Origin: Alphaproteobacteria bacterium
Lineage (GTDB): Bacteria; Pseudomonadota; Alphaproteobacteria; Rhodobacterales; Rhodobacteraceae
Reading direction: 5' to 3'
Length of the DNA: 64,000 bases
Assembly: GCA_030433335.1 (NCBI GenBank)
Contig: JAUILL010000003.1
Span: 62,001-126,000, forward strand
The notes below the pieces were generated by a model. It searched no databases and was not told where the DNA came from. It was given only the letters and a program-made list of their open reading frames with translations. The position numbers and the translations under genes are program-made. Below, in pieces: positions 10,150 through 19,597 of the stretch (positions are counted from its first letter, which is position 1; each line of letters opens with the position of its first letter).

Positions 10150-10200
10150 CCGGGGGCTGCCTGCCCCCGGACCCCCGGGAGTATTTCCAGCAAAGATGAA
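10150..10200 (+). repeat. Dispersed intergenic repeat, copy B
   Basis: Stem CCGGGGGC (10150-10157) with GCCCCCGG (10163-10170), then ACCCCCGGGAGTATTT and CAAAGATGAA. It is nearly identical to copy A at 8178 and in the same orientation, 1.97 kb away, with serS and a small membrane protein gene between them. Confidence 0.85.
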
Positions 10201-10495
10201 GAAATAGAGTGATTCGGGCTGGGATTGTTTCCCGAAAGCCCGCGCGGTGGCGAATTGTGGCGCAGGGAGGGCATGGGTGCGGCAGCGGCGCGGCGCGGAC
10301 GGGTCTCGAATTGGGAATGTTCGGGGCAATGCTTTGACGGATTTTGGCAGGCTTCGTGGCCCGCCGCATTTGGCCCCTGATTTTTATGGTTGCGGGTGCG
10401 TTAACCATTGTGGCGACAGGGAAAATGGCCGGAATGTGGCCCTGTAGAAATGGTTTTGAGCGTCCGTTCGGCTGTGTCAGCACTAACCCAACGAC

Positions 10496-10501
10496 TATAA
10501 A
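10496..10501 (+). promoter_or_regulatory. Candidate -10 box for the RTX-like gene
   Basis: TATAAA lies 22 nt before the chosen ATG (10524). The hexamer 17 nt upstream (TGTGTC) is a poor -35, so the promoter is uncertain or activator-dependent. Transcription from about 10508 would leave a leader carrying GAGGA (10511-10515) before 10524. Confidence 0.3.
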
Positions 10502-10523
10502 AACGGTCATGAGGATTAGGGTT

Positions 10524-13154
10524 ATGAGTGGTGCAGTAATGTTCCTCGTCGGGCTGGCAAGCCTAGGAATTCTAGGCGGTCTGTCTGCCGGTGCAGGCGG
10601 CGACGATAGCAGCGAAAGCGAGCATGATAGGCTGGAGGGGACCGATCAGGATGATACCCTCGAGGGTCACGACGGAAATGATCTGCTCTTTGGCTATGCG
10701 GGCCACGACTGGCTGAGTGGCGGCGACGGCGATGACACGATTTGGTCGGGCTCGGACAATGACAGCGCCTATGGTGGTGCGGGCAACGATGATCTGTACG
10801 GCGAAACCGGTGATGACCAGCTGACTGGCGGCGCGGGTGACGACTATGTGTCTGGTGGCGACGGCGCGGACCTTATTTCGGGCAACGACGGTGCAGACCT
10901 GATCGATGGCGGCGCGGATGATGACATTATCTATGGCGGCCTTGATGCAGATACGATCGAGGGCGGCGACGGCAATGACTCTATCGATGCGGGTGCGGGT
11001 CTTGACGTGGTCACCGCGGGCGCGGGCGATGACACTGTCGGTGGTGGTGACGGGGACGACCTGCTGTTCGGCAATCAGGCGATGCTCGACCAGATTGATG
11101 ACTTTGACGCTCTGATTGGTGCCCCCAATCTGACCGATGACAACTACGAGGCCCTGAACAACGTCCTCTCGGCGGCGCCAGATGACGAAGATGACGGGGA
11201 TGACGTCTACGAGGGCGGCGCGGGCGATGACATCATCTTTGATGGCCATTCCGATGTTGCCGACGAAGATCGCTTGTCGGGCGGCGAAGGCGATGACCTG
11301 ATGATGGACTTCGACGGGGCCTCGCGGTTTTACGGCGGTCTTGGCGATGACACGATCGTGGCTGTGGACGGCTATGCGGCCGGTGCCAAAGGCGCGGACG
11401 TTCTGCGCGGTGACGCCGGTGACGACGTTCTCTATGGCGATGACGAGGACACCATGACCGGTGGTGCCGGTGTGGATCAATTCAACGTCTACGTGGACTC
11501 TTTGGTCGCGGATAACGGCCAAGAAGGCGAGATCGATGGCATGGTGGTCATCGATGACTGGGAAGATGGCGAAGAGATCGTCCTCGACTACGACCCGATG
11601 CATGTGCTCGACGGCACTCAGACCGAGATCGAGCTGCGCCTAGAAGAAGATACGGATCAGACCGGCAACTTTGCCTCTGTTTTCCAGGAAGAAGAGGGTC
11701 TGCGCGTTGAGTTCATGGGGCAGACCGTGATGTTCATCAAACATGCTGATTTGTCGGCGGTGGATCACATCACACTGCGCCAGTACGTGCCAGATGACAC
11801 AGAAGAAGACTTCGAGACCGTTGGCACCGGCAGCGACAACACCATGAACGGTGATGCCAATGCGAACGCCCTTCAGGGTGGAAGCGGCGATGACACGATC
11901 TCTGGCCTTGGGGGTAATGACACTCTGATCGGCAACGATGGCGACGACCAACTCGATGGCGGCGATGGCAACGATACCTTGAAGGGCGGTGCCGGTGCAG
12001 ACACAGTCTCTGGTGGTGAAGGCACTGACTGGCTGATCGGTGGTGACGGAAATGACGCGCTGGATGGCGGCGCGGGAGATGACTCCCTGTCTGGCGACGC
12101 GGGCAATGACACGCTGAATGGCGGCGCCGGTGCGGATCAGATTACTGCTGGCGACGGCGATGACCAAATCGATGCAGGCGATGACAACGATACCGTCGAG
12201 GCAGGCAACGGCGTGGACACCATCGAAGGTGGCGCAGGTGATGATAGTCTGGATGCCGGCGCAGGCGAAGACGTGGTGACCGCCGGTGCAGGGGACGATC
12301 TGGTCGAGGGCGGCGCGGACAATGACATCCTCTTTGGGGATCAGGCGACGCTTGACCGGATTGACGACCTGGATGCCCTGACCGCAGAGCCCAACCTCTC
12401 GGCCAACAACATCTACGCTCTGCGCGAGGTCTCGTCCTTTGCGCCGGATGGTGAAGATGACGGAAACGACAGCTTTTATGGCGGTGCGGGCGACGATGTG
12501 ATCTTTGACGGCTATTCGCACTACCACGATCAAAGCGACGACATCGACTATGACCTGCTGGACGGCGGCGAGGGCGATGACCGGCTCTATGACTTTGACG
12601 GCAAATCCACTCTGAATGGTGGCGCAGGTGATGACGTTCTGGTCGCAGTGGAAGGCTACGCAAACTCGACCGTAAAGGATGATGATGTCACTGACATTGA
12701 CGAGTATGCGGACATCCTGCGCGGCGGTGACGGCAACGACACCTTGATTGGCGACGACGGCGACACCCTGATCGGCGGCGAAGGCAACGACCTCTTCCGC
12801 GTCTACCTTGACTCGGTGATCTCCGACAACGGTCAGCATCTGTCTGTCGAAGACATGTCTACCATCGATGATTGGGAGGTGGGCGAGACAATCGTCATCG
12901 ACTATGATCCGATGCACATTCTGGACGGCACGCTGGACGAAGAAGCGCTCGAAGCCTATCGCGGCAGCAACGAGGATCTGACCTTCTACCTGCGTCAGGA
13001 AGAAGAAGGCGTCAGTCTGGTGGTCTGGAATTATGATTTGGACACAGGCTCGCCACTGTTGTTCATCAAGCACACCACGATCGACGAAGTGTCACCCTAT
13101 ATCCAGTTCAACGAATATGTGCCCGAAAGCGAGGACCAGTTGATCCTGAACTAA
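10524..13154 (+). CDS. RTX-like calcium-binding repeat protein with two duplicated modules
   Basis: 876 residues, strongly acidic. A short hydrophobic segment (about residues 5-21) is followed by many GGxGxDxxx nonapeptides, the RTX fold that binds calcium outside the cell. The protein has two similar halves of about 420 residues. Each has an RTX array, then FGxQAxLDxIDDxDAL, more RTX repeats, DNGQ, a DDWExGExIVxDYDPMHxLDGT block and an IKH..YVP end. Many RTX proteins leave by type I secretion using a C-terminal signal; here the N-terminal hydrophobic stretch suggests Sec export or an anchor. No ABC exporter, protease or lipase domain is visible. Upstream in-frame starts at 10344 and 10509 exist, but the ATG at 10524 has GAGGA 8 nt upstream. 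Function unknown. Confidence 0.75.
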   Translation: MSGAVMFLVGLASLGILGGLSAGAGGDDSSESEHDRLEGTDQDDTLEGHDGNDLLFGYAGHDWLSGGDGDDTIWSGSDNDSAYGGAGNDDLYGETGDDQLTGGAGDDYVSGGDGADLISGNDGADLIDGGADDDIIYGGLDADTIEGGDGNDSIDAGAGLDVVTAGAGDDTVGGGDGDDLLFGNQAMLDQIDDFDALIGAPNLTDDNYEALNNVLSAAPDDEDDGDDVYEGGAGDDIIFDGHSDVADEDRLSGGEGDDLMMDFDGASRFYGGLGDDTIVAVDGYAAGAKGADVLRGDAGDDVLYGDDEDTMTGGAGVDQFNVYVDSLVADNGQEGEIDGMVVIDDWEDGEEIVLDYDPMHVLDGTQTEIELRLEEDTDQTGNFASVFQEEEGLRVEFMGQTVMFIKHADLSAVDHITLRQYVPDDTEEDFETVGTGSDNTMNGDANANALQGGSGDDTISGLGGNDTLIGNDGDDQLDGGDGNDTLKGGAGADTVSGGEGTDWLIGGDGNDALDGGAGDDSLSGDAGNDTLNGGAGADQITAGDGDDQIDAGDDNDTVEAGNGVDTIEGGAGDDSLDAGAGEDVVTAGAGDDLVEGGADNDILFGDQATLDRIDDLDALTAEPNLSANNIYALREVSSFAPDGEDDGNDSFYGGAGDDVIFDGYSHYHDQSDDIDYDLLDGGEGDDRLYDFDGKSTLNGGAGDDVLVAVEGYANSTVKDDDVTDIDEYADILRGGDGNDTLIGDDGDTLIGGEGNDLFRVYLDSVISDNGQHLSVEDMSTIDDWEVGETIVIDYDPMHILDGTLDEEALEAYRGSNEDLTFYLRQEEEGVSLVVWNYDLDTGSPLLFIKHTTIDEVSPYIQFNEYVPESEDQLILN

Positions 13155-13177
13155 CTGGACATGACAGGAAATTAATC

Positions 13178-13202
13178 GGGGGCGCATGGGCAATGCGCCC
13201 CC
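13178..13202 (+). terminator. Hairpin after the RTX-like gene
   Basis: A perfect 10-bp stem GGGGGCGCAT (13178-13187) with ATGCGCCCCC (13193-13202), loop GGGCA, 23 bp after the stop. There is no clear T-run, so it may be a partial terminator or an RNA-stabilising stem. Confidence 0.55.
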
Positions 13203-13290
13203 TTCGCCTTGCAATGGGCGGTGGGCGGGCATAGGTTCCGCCCGACACTTTTTGGGCAAAACGCCCGCCGATTACAAAGGAACCATCCCT

Positions 13291-13575
13291 ATGGAAGCAT
13301 TTGCGCAGTTCGTGCCTCTGATCCTTATCTTCGCGATCATGTACTTCCTGCTGATCCGCCCCCAGCAGAAAAAGATGAAAGAGCACCAGAACATGGTGGC
13401 TAACGTGCGCCGCGGCGACCAGATCGTCACGCAGGGTGGTATCATCGGCAAGGTTTCGAAGGTCAAAGACGACAACGAAGTCGAAGTTGAAATTGCAGAG
13501 AACGTGAAGGTCCGCATCGTCAAAGCGACCATCACCCAGGTTCTCAGCAAGACCGAGCCTGCCAAGGCCGAGTAA
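13291..13575 (+). CDS. yajC: Sec translocon accessory subunit YajC
   Basis: 94 residues: one N-terminal membrane helix (about residues 8-23) ending in the YajC signature LLIRPQQKKMKEHQ, then a small cytoplasmic beta domain with RRGDQIVTQGGIIGKV. YajC joins SecD and SecF in the accessory complex that uses the proton gradient to help protein export. The ATG at 13291 has AAAGGA 10 nt upstream; the frame extends 35 codons further without a site. It is followed by secD after 29 bp, the classic yajC-secD-secF operon. Confidence 0.93.
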   Translation: MEAFAQFVPLILIFAIMYFLLIRPQQKKMKEHQNMVANVRRGDQIVTQGGIIGKVSKVKDDNEVEVEIAENVKVRIVKATITQVLSKTEPAKAE

Positions 13576-13604
13576 TCCGTCACTCGTTTTAAAAGGGGCA
13601 GTCA

Positions 13605-15266
13605 ATGCTGCAACTCGAGTTGTGGAAGCGCATCCTGATCTGGGGCCTTGTGGCCGCCGGATTGGCGCTTGCGCTGCCAAACCTGTTCTACACCCGTGTA
13701 GAGCAGTCGAACGATGCCAACGCCGCAATCGAGGCGGGCATTGACACACCGGAAAACCAAGAGATCGCTGGCCAGTGGCCGTCCTTCCTGCCGTCGGGGC
13801 TGGTCAATCTGGGCCTCGACCTGCGGGGCGGGGCGCACTTGCTGGCCGAGGTCAAGGTCGAGGACGTCTACAAGCAGCGGATGGAGGCCCTGTGGCCCGA
13901 AGTTCGCGACGCTCTGCGCGACGAACGCGCGACCGTTGGCACGATCCGTCTGCAAGACAGTGAACCGGGTATCCTCCGCGTCCGCATCAGCCAGCCCGAG
14001 GGCATGGCGACCGCGATCCAGACCGTCGAAGGTCTGGCCCGTCCGGTCACCAGCCTGACCGGCGCTGGCGCCAGCGATCTGGCGGTCACATCGGATGGCG
14101 CTGACATCATCGTGCAACTGTCCGAGGCCGAGAAACTGGCCACCGACGAGCGCACCTTGCGTCAGGCGCTAGAGATCATCCGCCGCCGGATCGACGAGGT
14201 CGGTACTCGCGAGCCCACCATCCTGCGCCAAGGCACCGACCGCATCCTGATTCAGGTGCCCGGTATCGGCAGTGCGGACGAGGTGAAGGCGATCATCGGT
14301 ACCACCGCGCAGCTGACCTTCCAGCCGGTTGTCAGCCGCTCGACCAATGCGGACACCAGCCCCGGCGTGGGTAACGAACTGCTGCCCTCGGTTGACGAGC
14401 CCGGCATGTACTACGTGCTGGAACAAGCGCCCGTCGTCACCGGCGAGCAGTTGACCGACGCGCAGCCGAGCTTTGATCAGAACGGCCGTCCCGCTGTGAA
14501 CTTCCGCTTCAACCCGCAGGGTGCGCGCAAGTTCGGCGACTATACCGCGGCCAACATCGGCAGCCCCTTTGCGATCGTTCTCGATGGCGAGGTGATCAGC
14601 GCCCCCACCATCCAGAGCCATATTCCGGGCGGTAGCGGCATCATCACCGGCAACTTCACCATCGAAGAAAGCACCAATCTCGCAGTTCTCTTGCGGGCAG
14701 GGGCTTTGCCTGCGGGCATGGACTTCCTCGAGGAACGGACCATTGGTCCGGAACTGGGGCAGGACAGCATCGAGGCGGGCAAACTGGCCTGTATCGTCGC
14801 AGGTATCGCGGTTCTGGTCTTCATGTTCGCCAGCTACGGCCTGTTTGGGATCTTTGCGAACATAGCTCTGATCATCAACGTGGCGATGGTGTTTGGTGTC
14901 CTGTCGATGCTGGGGGCCACCCTGACACTGCCGGGCATCGCGGGCATCGTTCTGACGATCGGTATGGCGGTGGACGCCAACGTGCTGATCTTTGAACGGA
15001 TCCGCGAAGAGCTGAAAACCGCCAAAGGTCCGGCCCGTGCGATTTCGCTGGGCTATGAAAAGGCCCTGAGCGCGATTGTCGACGCCAACATCACCACCCT
15101 GATCACCGCGATTATCCTGTTCGCAGTGGGCTCTGGTCCGGTGCGCGGCTTTGCTGTGACGCTGGGTCTTGGCATCATCACGTCGGTCTTTACCGCCATC
15201 TATGTGACGCGCCTGCTGGTCGTCATGTGGTTCGAGCGCAAGCGCCCGAAAACCATCGAGGTCTGA
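13605..15266 (+). CDS. secD: Protein translocase subunit SecD
   Basis: 553 residues. An N-terminal membrane helix (about residues 8-25) is followed by the large periplasmic P1 domain, with GLDLRGGAHLLAEV near residue 67. The C-terminal part is a cluster of membrane helices with the RND/SecDF motif GIAGIVLTIGMAVDANVLIF. SecD and SecF form the proton-driven complex that pulls exported proteins through SecYEG. It is followed after 1 bp by secF. Length and motifs are typical. Confidence 0.96.
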   Translation: MLQLELWKRILIWGLVAAGLALALPNLFYTRVEQSNDANAAIEAGIDTPENQEIAGQWPSFLPSGLVNLGLDLRGGAHLLAEVKVEDVYKQRMEALWPEVRDALRDERATVGTIRLQDSEPGILRVRISQPEGMATAIQTVEGLARPVTSLTGAGASDLAVTSDGADIIVQLSEAEKLATDERTLRQALEIIRRRIDEVGTREPTILRQGTDRILIQVPGIGSADEVKAIIGTTAQLTFQPVVSRSTNADTSPGVGNELLPSVDEPGMYYVLEQAPVVTGEQLTDAQPSFDQNGRPAVNFRFNPQGARKFGDYTAANIGSPFAIVLDGEVISAPTIQSHIPGGSGIITGNFTIEESTNLAVLLRAGALPAGMDFLEERTIGPELGQDSIEAGKLACIVAGIAVLVFMFASYGLFGIFANIALIINVAMVFGVLSMLGATLTLPGIAGIVLTIGMAVDANVLIFERIREELKTAKGPARAISLGYEKALSAIVDANITTLITAIILFAVGSGPVRGFAVTLGLGIITSVFTAIYVTRLLVVMWFERKRPKTIEV

Positions 15267-15267
15267 T

Positions 15268-16239
15268 ATGCGTCTGAAAATCGTTCCCGAACAAACCAAC
15301 TGGGACTTCTTTGGCCGCGGCAAGCTGTGGCTGGGGATCTCGATCGTGATGATCTTTGTTGCGCTTGGCAGCTTTCTGCTGCAGGGCCTGAACTACGGCA
15401 TCGACTTCCGCGGCGGCACGACCATCCGGTCCGAAAGCGCGCAGACCGTCGATGTCGGAGCCTATCGTGACGCGCTGTCGCCGCTGGGTCTGGGGGATAT
15501 CACCATCACCGAGGTGTTCGATCCCAGCTTTGGCCCTGACAAGAACGTAGCGATGATTCGCATCCAAGCGCAGGATGACACCGAGTCCGTCAGCGCCGAG
15601 ATGATCGCCACCGTCGAAGAGGCGCTGACCACCGTATCGCCCGACATCAAATTCCTGTCGGTCGAGAGCGTAGGACCCAAAGTCTCGGGCGAGCTCATCC
15701 AGACCGCTGTTCTGGCTGTGGTCGCTGCGATTGGTTCGGTTCTGGTCTATATCTGGCTGCGGTTCGAATGGCAGTTCGCCTTGGGCGCTGTGGTCGCGCT
15801 GATCCACGACGTGGTTCTGACCATTGGCATCTTCTCGGAGCTACAGATCCGCTTTGACCTTGCGATCATCGCGGCACTGCTGACCATCGTGGGCTATTCG
15901 TTGAACGACACCGTGGTCGTGTTCGACCGCGTCCGCGAGAACCTGCGCAAGTACAAGAAGATGGGCCTGAAGGACCTGCTCAACCTCTCGATCAACGAGA
16001 CTCTGAGCCGGACTTTCATGACCTCGTTCACCACTCTGGTGGCGCTGATTGCGCTGCTGGTGCTGGGGGGCGACGTGATCCGCGGGTTCGTTTTTGCGAT
16101 GACTTGGGGGATCGTGGTCGGCACCTACAGTTCGATCTTTGTCGCCTCGACCATCCTGTTGGTCTTGGGGGTCAAGCGGGACTGGACCAAGGACAAAGGC
16201 AGTCAAGAAGGCAACCAGTTTGCCAATATCGACGCCTAA
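15268..16239 (+). CDS. secF: Protein translocase subunit SecF
   Basis: 323 residues. It has a first membrane helix, a short periplasmic domain opening with GIDFRGGTTIR, and five further membrane helices containing GYSLNDTVVVFDRVREN, the SecF signature. It is the partner of SecD in the same operon, immediately downstream. A strong terminator follows the stop. Confidence 0.96.
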   Translation: MRLKIVPEQTNWDFFGRGKLWLGISIVMIFVALGSFLLQGLNYGIDFRGGTTIRSESAQTVDVGAYRDALSPLGLGDITITEVFDPSFGPDKNVAMIRIQAQDDTESVSAEMIATVEEALTTVSPDIKFLSVESVGPKVSGELIQTAVLAVVAAIGSVLVYIWLRFEWQFALGAVVALIHDVVLTIGIFSELQIRFDLAIIAALLTIVGYSLNDTVVVFDRVRENLRKYKKMGLKDLLNLSINETLSRTFMTSFTTLVALIALLVLGGDVIRGFVFAMTWGIVVGTYSSIFVASTILLVLGVKRDWTKDKGSQEGNQFANIDA

Positions 16240-16251
16240 GTGCAGAATACG

Positions 16252-16279
16252 AGGCGCGGGTCACCCCCGCGCCTTTTTC
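16252..16279 (+). terminator. Rho-independent terminator after secF
   Basis: Stem AGGCGCGGG (16252-16260) with CCCGCGCCT (16266-16274), loop TCACC, followed by TTTTTCTTT. It should end the yajC-secDF transcript just before the Mth938-like gene. Confidence 0.82.
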
Positions 16280-16301
16280 TTTGGACGAGCGGAGAGTTTC
16301 C

Positions 16302-16655
16302 ATGCGCATGAACGAAGTGTCCTTTACCGACGCGATGCCCGTTGACGGGTACGGCCCCGGCTTTTTTCGGGTCGGCGGTCAGGTGGTCGAAGGCGCTGTG
16401 CTGCTGTCCGATACAGGCGTTGCGCCTTGGGGCGGGTATGCGGATGCCGAGAGCCTGATGGCACTGGTGGGCGACGTGGACGTGCTGTTCATCGGAACGG
16501 GCGCAGATGTGGGGCATATCCCTGTGGGTTTGCGGTCTCAGCTAGAAGAGGCGGGACTTGGGGTCGAGTCGATGACATCCCCTGCGGCCTGCCGGACTTA
16601 TAACGTGCTGCTGAGCGAAGGGCGCAGGATTGCGGCGGCGTTGCTGCCTGTTTGA
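16302..16655 (+). CDS. Mth938-like domain protein (NDUFAF3/DUF498 family)
   Basis: 117 residues. The Mth938 fold is indicated by VLFIGTGADVGHIPVGLR, EEAGLGVESMTSPAACRTYN and the final LLSEGRRIAAALL. Mitochondrial relatives (NDUFAF3) help assemble respiratory complex I, but bacterial members have no settled role. The ATG at 16302 has GGAGAG 5 nt upstream. The gene sits between secF and the ccm genes, an arrangement I recall from other Rhodobacterales. The upstream terminator suggests partly independent expression. Confidence 0.8.
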   Translation: MRMNEVSFTDAMPVDGYGPGFFRVGGQVVEGAVLLSDTGVAPWGGYADAESLMALVGDVDVLFIGTGADVGHIPVGLRSQLEEAGLGVESMTSPAACRTYNVLLSEGRRIAAALLPV

Positions 16656-16686
16656 GGGCAGCGCGTTTGGCGGGCGTTGGAGCCGT

Positions 16687-16710
16687 GAGTATTTTTTCAA
16701 AGCAGAAAGA
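16687..16710 (+). repeat. Short relative of the dispersed repeat, copy D
   Basis: It reads GAGTATTTTTTCAAAGCAG then AAAGA, matching the tail of copies A and B without the G/C hairpin. It lies between the Mth938-like gene and ccmA. Confidence 0.6.
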
Positions 16711-16808
16711 TGCAGAGCTGCGAGAGCAGCAGGCATTGCCTGGGCTGCGGCGGAATGCGCATAAGGTTGCGCTTTTCCTGAATGCAGCGCTGGGGTAGGT
16801 CTGTGGCG

Positions 16809-17426
16809 ATGGACCTGATTGTATCTGATCTGACAGTTGCGCGCGGCGGTGTGCCGGTGCTGGAGGGGGTGAGCTTTGTGCTGGCCTCTGGAAAGGCGTT
16901 GGTGCTGCGCGGGCCGAATGGGGCGGGGAAAACCACGCTGCTGCGGACGGTTGCGGGCTTGCAGCCACCCATGGGGGGGACAGTTTCTGGCGCCGAAGAT
17001 CGGATCGCGTACGCTGCCCATGCGGATGGCATCAAGCAAGTGTTGACCGTGGCCGAGAACCTGAAGCTTTGGGCGGATGTGTTCGGTCAGTCGGATATCG
17101 CGCCAGCGCTGGAGGCGTTCAATCTAAAGGATTTGCGCGATCGCGCTGCGGGCAGTTTGTCGGCGGGGCAGAAGCGCCGGCTGGGTTTGGCGCGGTTGAT
17201 GGTCACGGGGCGTCCGATCTGGGTGCTGGATGAGCCGACGGTGTCGCTCGATGTGGCTTCGGTTGCGCTCTTTGCCGATGCTGTTCGGGCGCATTTGGCG
17301 GCTGGGGGCAGTGCGCTGATGGCGACCCATATTGATCTGGGGCTCGAAGCCGATGTGCTGGATGTGACGCCGCACAAGGCGGTTCTGAGCACCGCAATCG
17401 AAGATTTTGACGAGGCCTTCCTGTGA
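16809..17426 (+). CDS. ccmA: Haem exporter ATP-binding protein CcmA
   Basis: 205 residues, an ABC ATPase. Walker A is [11 protein letters not shown] (about residues 36-46), the signature loop is [14 protein letters not shown], and Walker B is [12 protein letters not shown]. With CcmB and CcmC it forms the membrane complex that releases haem-loaded CcmE during cytochrome c maturation. The start at 16809 ([10 protein letters not shown]) is chosen over an in-frame ATG 27 nt upstream because it begins at the domain edge. It overlaps ccmB by 4 bp (GTGA). Confidence 0.93.
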   Translation: MDLIVSDLTVARGGVPVLEGVSFVLASGKALVLRGPNGAGKTTLLRTVAGLQPPMGGTVSGAEDRIAYAAHADGIKQVLTVAENLKLWADVFGQSDIAPALEAFNLKDLRDRAAGSLSAGQKRRLGLARLMVTGRPIWVLDEPTVSLDVASVALFADAVRAHLAAGGSALMATHIDLGLEADVLDVTPHKAVLSTAIEDFDEAFL

Positions 17427-18079
17427 TTGCACTGCTGATGAGGGATCTACGCCTCGCGGTGCGGGCAGGTGGCGGCTTTGGGCTGGGACTGGCGTTCTTT
17501 TTGATCGTGGTGGTTCTGGTGCCCTTTGGCGTCGGGCCCGAGAGCGGGCTTTTGTCCAGGATCGCGCCAGGGGTGCTGTGGATCGGGGCATTGCTGGCCT
17601 GTCTGCTGTCTTTGGACCGGATTTTCGCGCTGGATTGGGAAGACGGATCGCTGGACTTGCTGGCAACGGCGCCGGTGCCGCTTGAAGGTATCGTGTCGAT
17701 GAAGGCGCTGGCCCATTGGCTGACAACTGGATTGCCCTTGGTGCTGGCTGCGCCTGCGCTTGGGGTGCTCTTGAGTTTGCCGCAAGAGGGCTATGTTTGG
17801 CTGGTCGCGTCACTCGCGGTCGGGACACCGGCTCTAAGCGTGATCGGGACCTTTGGCGCGGCGCTGACCGTCGGGATCAAGCGGGGCGGACTACTGCTGT
17901 CGCTTTTGGTTCTGCCGCTCTATGTGCCGACGCTGATTTTCGGCGCAGAGGTGGCGCGGCGCGGGGCCGAAGGCTTCGAGGTCATGACGCCGCTCTTGAT
18001 GCTTGGGGGGATCACCTTTGGCACCCTCGCGCTTTTGCCATTTGCCAGCGCTGCCGTTTTGCGCATTAACCTGAGATAA
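17423..18079 (+). CDS. ccmB: Haem exporter permease CcmB
   Basis: 218 residues with six predicted membrane helices and the CcmB motif [17 protein letters not shown] after the second. It is the membrane partner of CcmA. It starts with GTG inside the ccmA stop, a coupled overlap. A 36-bp gap leads to ccmC. Length matches the family. Confidence 0.92.
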   Translation: MIALLMRDLRLAVRAGGGFGLGLAFFLIVVVLVPFGVGPESGLLSRIAPGVLWIGALLACLLSLDRIFALDWEDGSLDLLATAPVPLEGIVSMKALAHWLTTGLPLVLAAPALGVLLSLPQEGYVWLVASLAVGTPALSVIGTFGAALTVGIKRGGLLLSLLVLPLYVPTLIFGAEVARRGAEGFEVMTPLLMLGGITFGTLALLPFASAAVLRINLR

Positions 18080-18115
18080 GCCCGTCCGGGCCACTGATCT
18101 GGAAAGGGAGCTTTC

Positions 18116-18844
18116 ATGTCGATCTGGCAATACGCCAACCCGAAGAAATTCATGGACACCACGGGGCCGCTGCTGCCGTGGATTGGTGGCGCGTCGCTGC
18201 TGTGTATTGTGACGGGTCTGGTCTGGGGCTTCTTCTTTACGCCGGATGATTACCGTCAGGGCTCAACCGTCAAGATCATTTACCTGCATGTGCCCTCGGC
18301 GCTGATGGCGATTAATGCGTGGTTTATGATGTTGGTCGCAAGCCTGATCTGGCTAATCCGGCGTCACCACGTCAGTGCGCTGGCGGCCAAGGCGGCTGCA
18401 CCTGTGGGCGCGACCATGACCGTGATTGCGCTGCTGACCGGCGCGATTTGGGGACAGCCCATGTGGGGCACGTGGTGGGCGTGGGACCCGCGTTTGACCT
18501 CATTCCTTGTGCTGTTCCTGTTCTATCTGGGCTACATGGCGCTATGGGGCGCGATTGAAAATGACGACACAGCTGCAGACCTGACCAGCATACTGTGCCT
18601 TGTGGGGTCCGTCTTTGCTGTGCTGTCGCGCTATGCGGTGAACTTCTGGAACCAAGGGCTGCATCAGGGGGCGTCCCTGAGCCTGGATAAGGAAGAGAAT
18701 GTGGCGGACGTGTTCTATTACCCTCTGCTCGTGTCGATTGCAGGCTTTGTCCTGCTGTTCATCTTCCTTGTTTTCCTTGGCACCCATACTGAAATCCGGG
18801 CGCGCCGGATGCGCGCGCTGCTGGCACGGGAGAGAATGGTTTGA
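18116..18844 (+). CDS. ccmC: Haem transport protein CcmC
   Basis: 242 residues, six membrane helices. The periplasmic tryptophan-rich haem-handling motif WGTWWAWDPRLTS is intact, and histidines in VKIIYLHVPSA and the later QGLHQGASLS loop fit the axial ligands. CcmC loads haem onto CcmE in the periplasm. An AAAGGGAG site precedes the ATG. The last base of its stop is the first of ccmD. Confidence 0.95.
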   Translation: MSIWQYANPKKFMDTTGPLLPWIGGASLLCIVTGLVWGFFFTPDDYRQGSTVKIIYLHVPSALMAINAWFMMLVASLIWLIRRHHVSALAAKAAAPVGATMTVIALLTGAIWGQPMWGTWWAWDPRLTSFLVLFLFYLGYMALWGAIENDDTAADLTSILCLVGSVFAVLSRYAVNFWNQGLHQGASLSLDKEENVADVFYYPLLVSIAGFVLLFIFLVFLGTHTEIRARRMRALLARERMV

Positions 18845-18999
18845 TGCCTGATCTTGGGAAATATGCGGACGCAGTTCTGTCGTCCTATGCGCTGTCTTTG
18901 CTGCTTGTGTTCGCTCTGGTCGGGTGGGCCGTGATGCGGTCGCGCAAGACCCGCGCGGCGCTGGCAGAGGTCGAAGAGAGGATCAAGGGCCGTGGCTAA
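18844..18999 (+). CDS. ccmD: Haem exporter subunit CcmD
   Basis: 51 residues, easily missed because of size. It starts MPDLGKYADAVLSSYALS, has one membrane helix (about residues 15-31) and ends in a basic, charged cytoplasmic tail. That is the normal CcmD layout; CcmD stabilises the CcmABC-CcmE complex. Its ATG overlaps the ccmC TGA by one base, and ccmG begins inside its last codons. Identity rests on size, topology and position. Confidence 0.85.
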   Translation: MPDLGKYADAVLSSYALSLLLVFALVGWAVMRSRKTRAALAEVEERIKGRG

Positions 19000-19525
19000 G
19001 CTGTCTCCGTTAATGATTTTGCCGCCGGTGATTTTCGGCGGGCTCGCGGCCATGTTCTATGTGGGCATGATGCGCGAGGACCCCGACAGCCTGCCCAGTG
19101 CACAGATCGGCCGCGAGGTGCCTGTGGTGTCTGTGACCCCACTTGGGGCGGGTGAGCCCTTTACCATCGAGGACCTGAAGGACGGTGAGGTCAAGCTGGT
19201 GAACTTCTGGGCCAGTTGGTGCGCGCCGTGCCGGGTCGAGCATCCGACGCTGACCGCCTTGGCAGAAGAGGGCATTCCGATCTACGGGGTGAACTACAAA
19301 GATAAGCCCGAGGCGGCGATGAAGTTTCTGGCCGAACTCGGCGATCCCTATACCGCGATTGGCGCGGATGAGGCGGGGCGGATGGCGTTGGAATGGGGCG
19401 TCTATGGCGTGCCCGAGACCTATTTGATCAACGGCGACGGACAGATCGTGACGCGGATCGCGGGGCCTTTGCTCGAGCGGAACGTGGCGGATACGTTGCG
19501 GCCCGCGATCGAAGCGGCCCAATAA
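18992..19525 (+). CDS. ccmG: Thiol:disulfide oxidoreductase CcmG (DsbE)
   Basis: 177 residues from a GTG start that overlaps ccmD by 8 bp. An N-terminal membrane anchor (about residues 6-25) is followed by a periplasmic thioredoxin fold with active site WASWCAPC (Cys77 and Cys80) and the cis-proline region GVPETYLI. CcmG reduces the haem-binding cysteines of apocytochrome c before haem attachment. It is the last gene of the ccm run here; ccmE, ccmF and ccmH must lie elsewhere. Confidence 0.94.
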   Translation: MAKLSPLMILPPVIFGGLAAMFYVGMMREDPDSLPSAQIGREVPVVSVTPLGAGEPFTIEDLKDGEVKLVNFWASWCAPCRVEHPTLTALAEEGIPIYGVNYKDKPEAAMKFLAELGDPYTAIGADEAGRMALEWGVYGVPETYLINGDGQIVTRIAGPLLERNVADTLRPAIEAAQ

Positions 19526-19539
19526 CGTTACGAAAAGGA

Positions 19540-19562
19540 GCGCGCCTCTGGATGAGGCGCGC
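19540..19562. terminator. Hairpin between convergent ccmG and the Cache protein gene
   Basis: A perfect 9-bp stem GCGCGCCTC (19540-19548) with GAGGCGCGC (19554-19562), loop TGGAT, 14 bp after ccmG. Neither side has a long T-run. It could end transcripts from both directions. Confidence 0.55.
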
Positions 19563-19597
19563 GCTCTATCTGTCTGGGATTGTGGCGCAATCCGGTG

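Larger units (their letters stand above)
10037..10523. other. 487-bp intergenic region between serS and the RTX-like gene
   Basis: This divergent gap carries repeat copy B (10150-10200) and, at its right end, a TATAAA box (10496-10501) before the RTX-like gene. I see no convincing gene or structured RNA in it. Open frames here are extensions of the flanking genes. Confidence 0.6.

Noticed and set aside
10600-13000. Regularly spaced short repeats that could suggest a CRISPR array
   Set aside because: They are degenerate codons for RTX nonapeptides inside an open frame, without constant repeats and unique spacers.
11640-13073. A 477-codon minus-strand frame opposite the RTX-like gene
   Set aside because: Its Val/Ala/Ile-rich repeats are the reverse reading of the GGxGxDxxx codons, not a gene.
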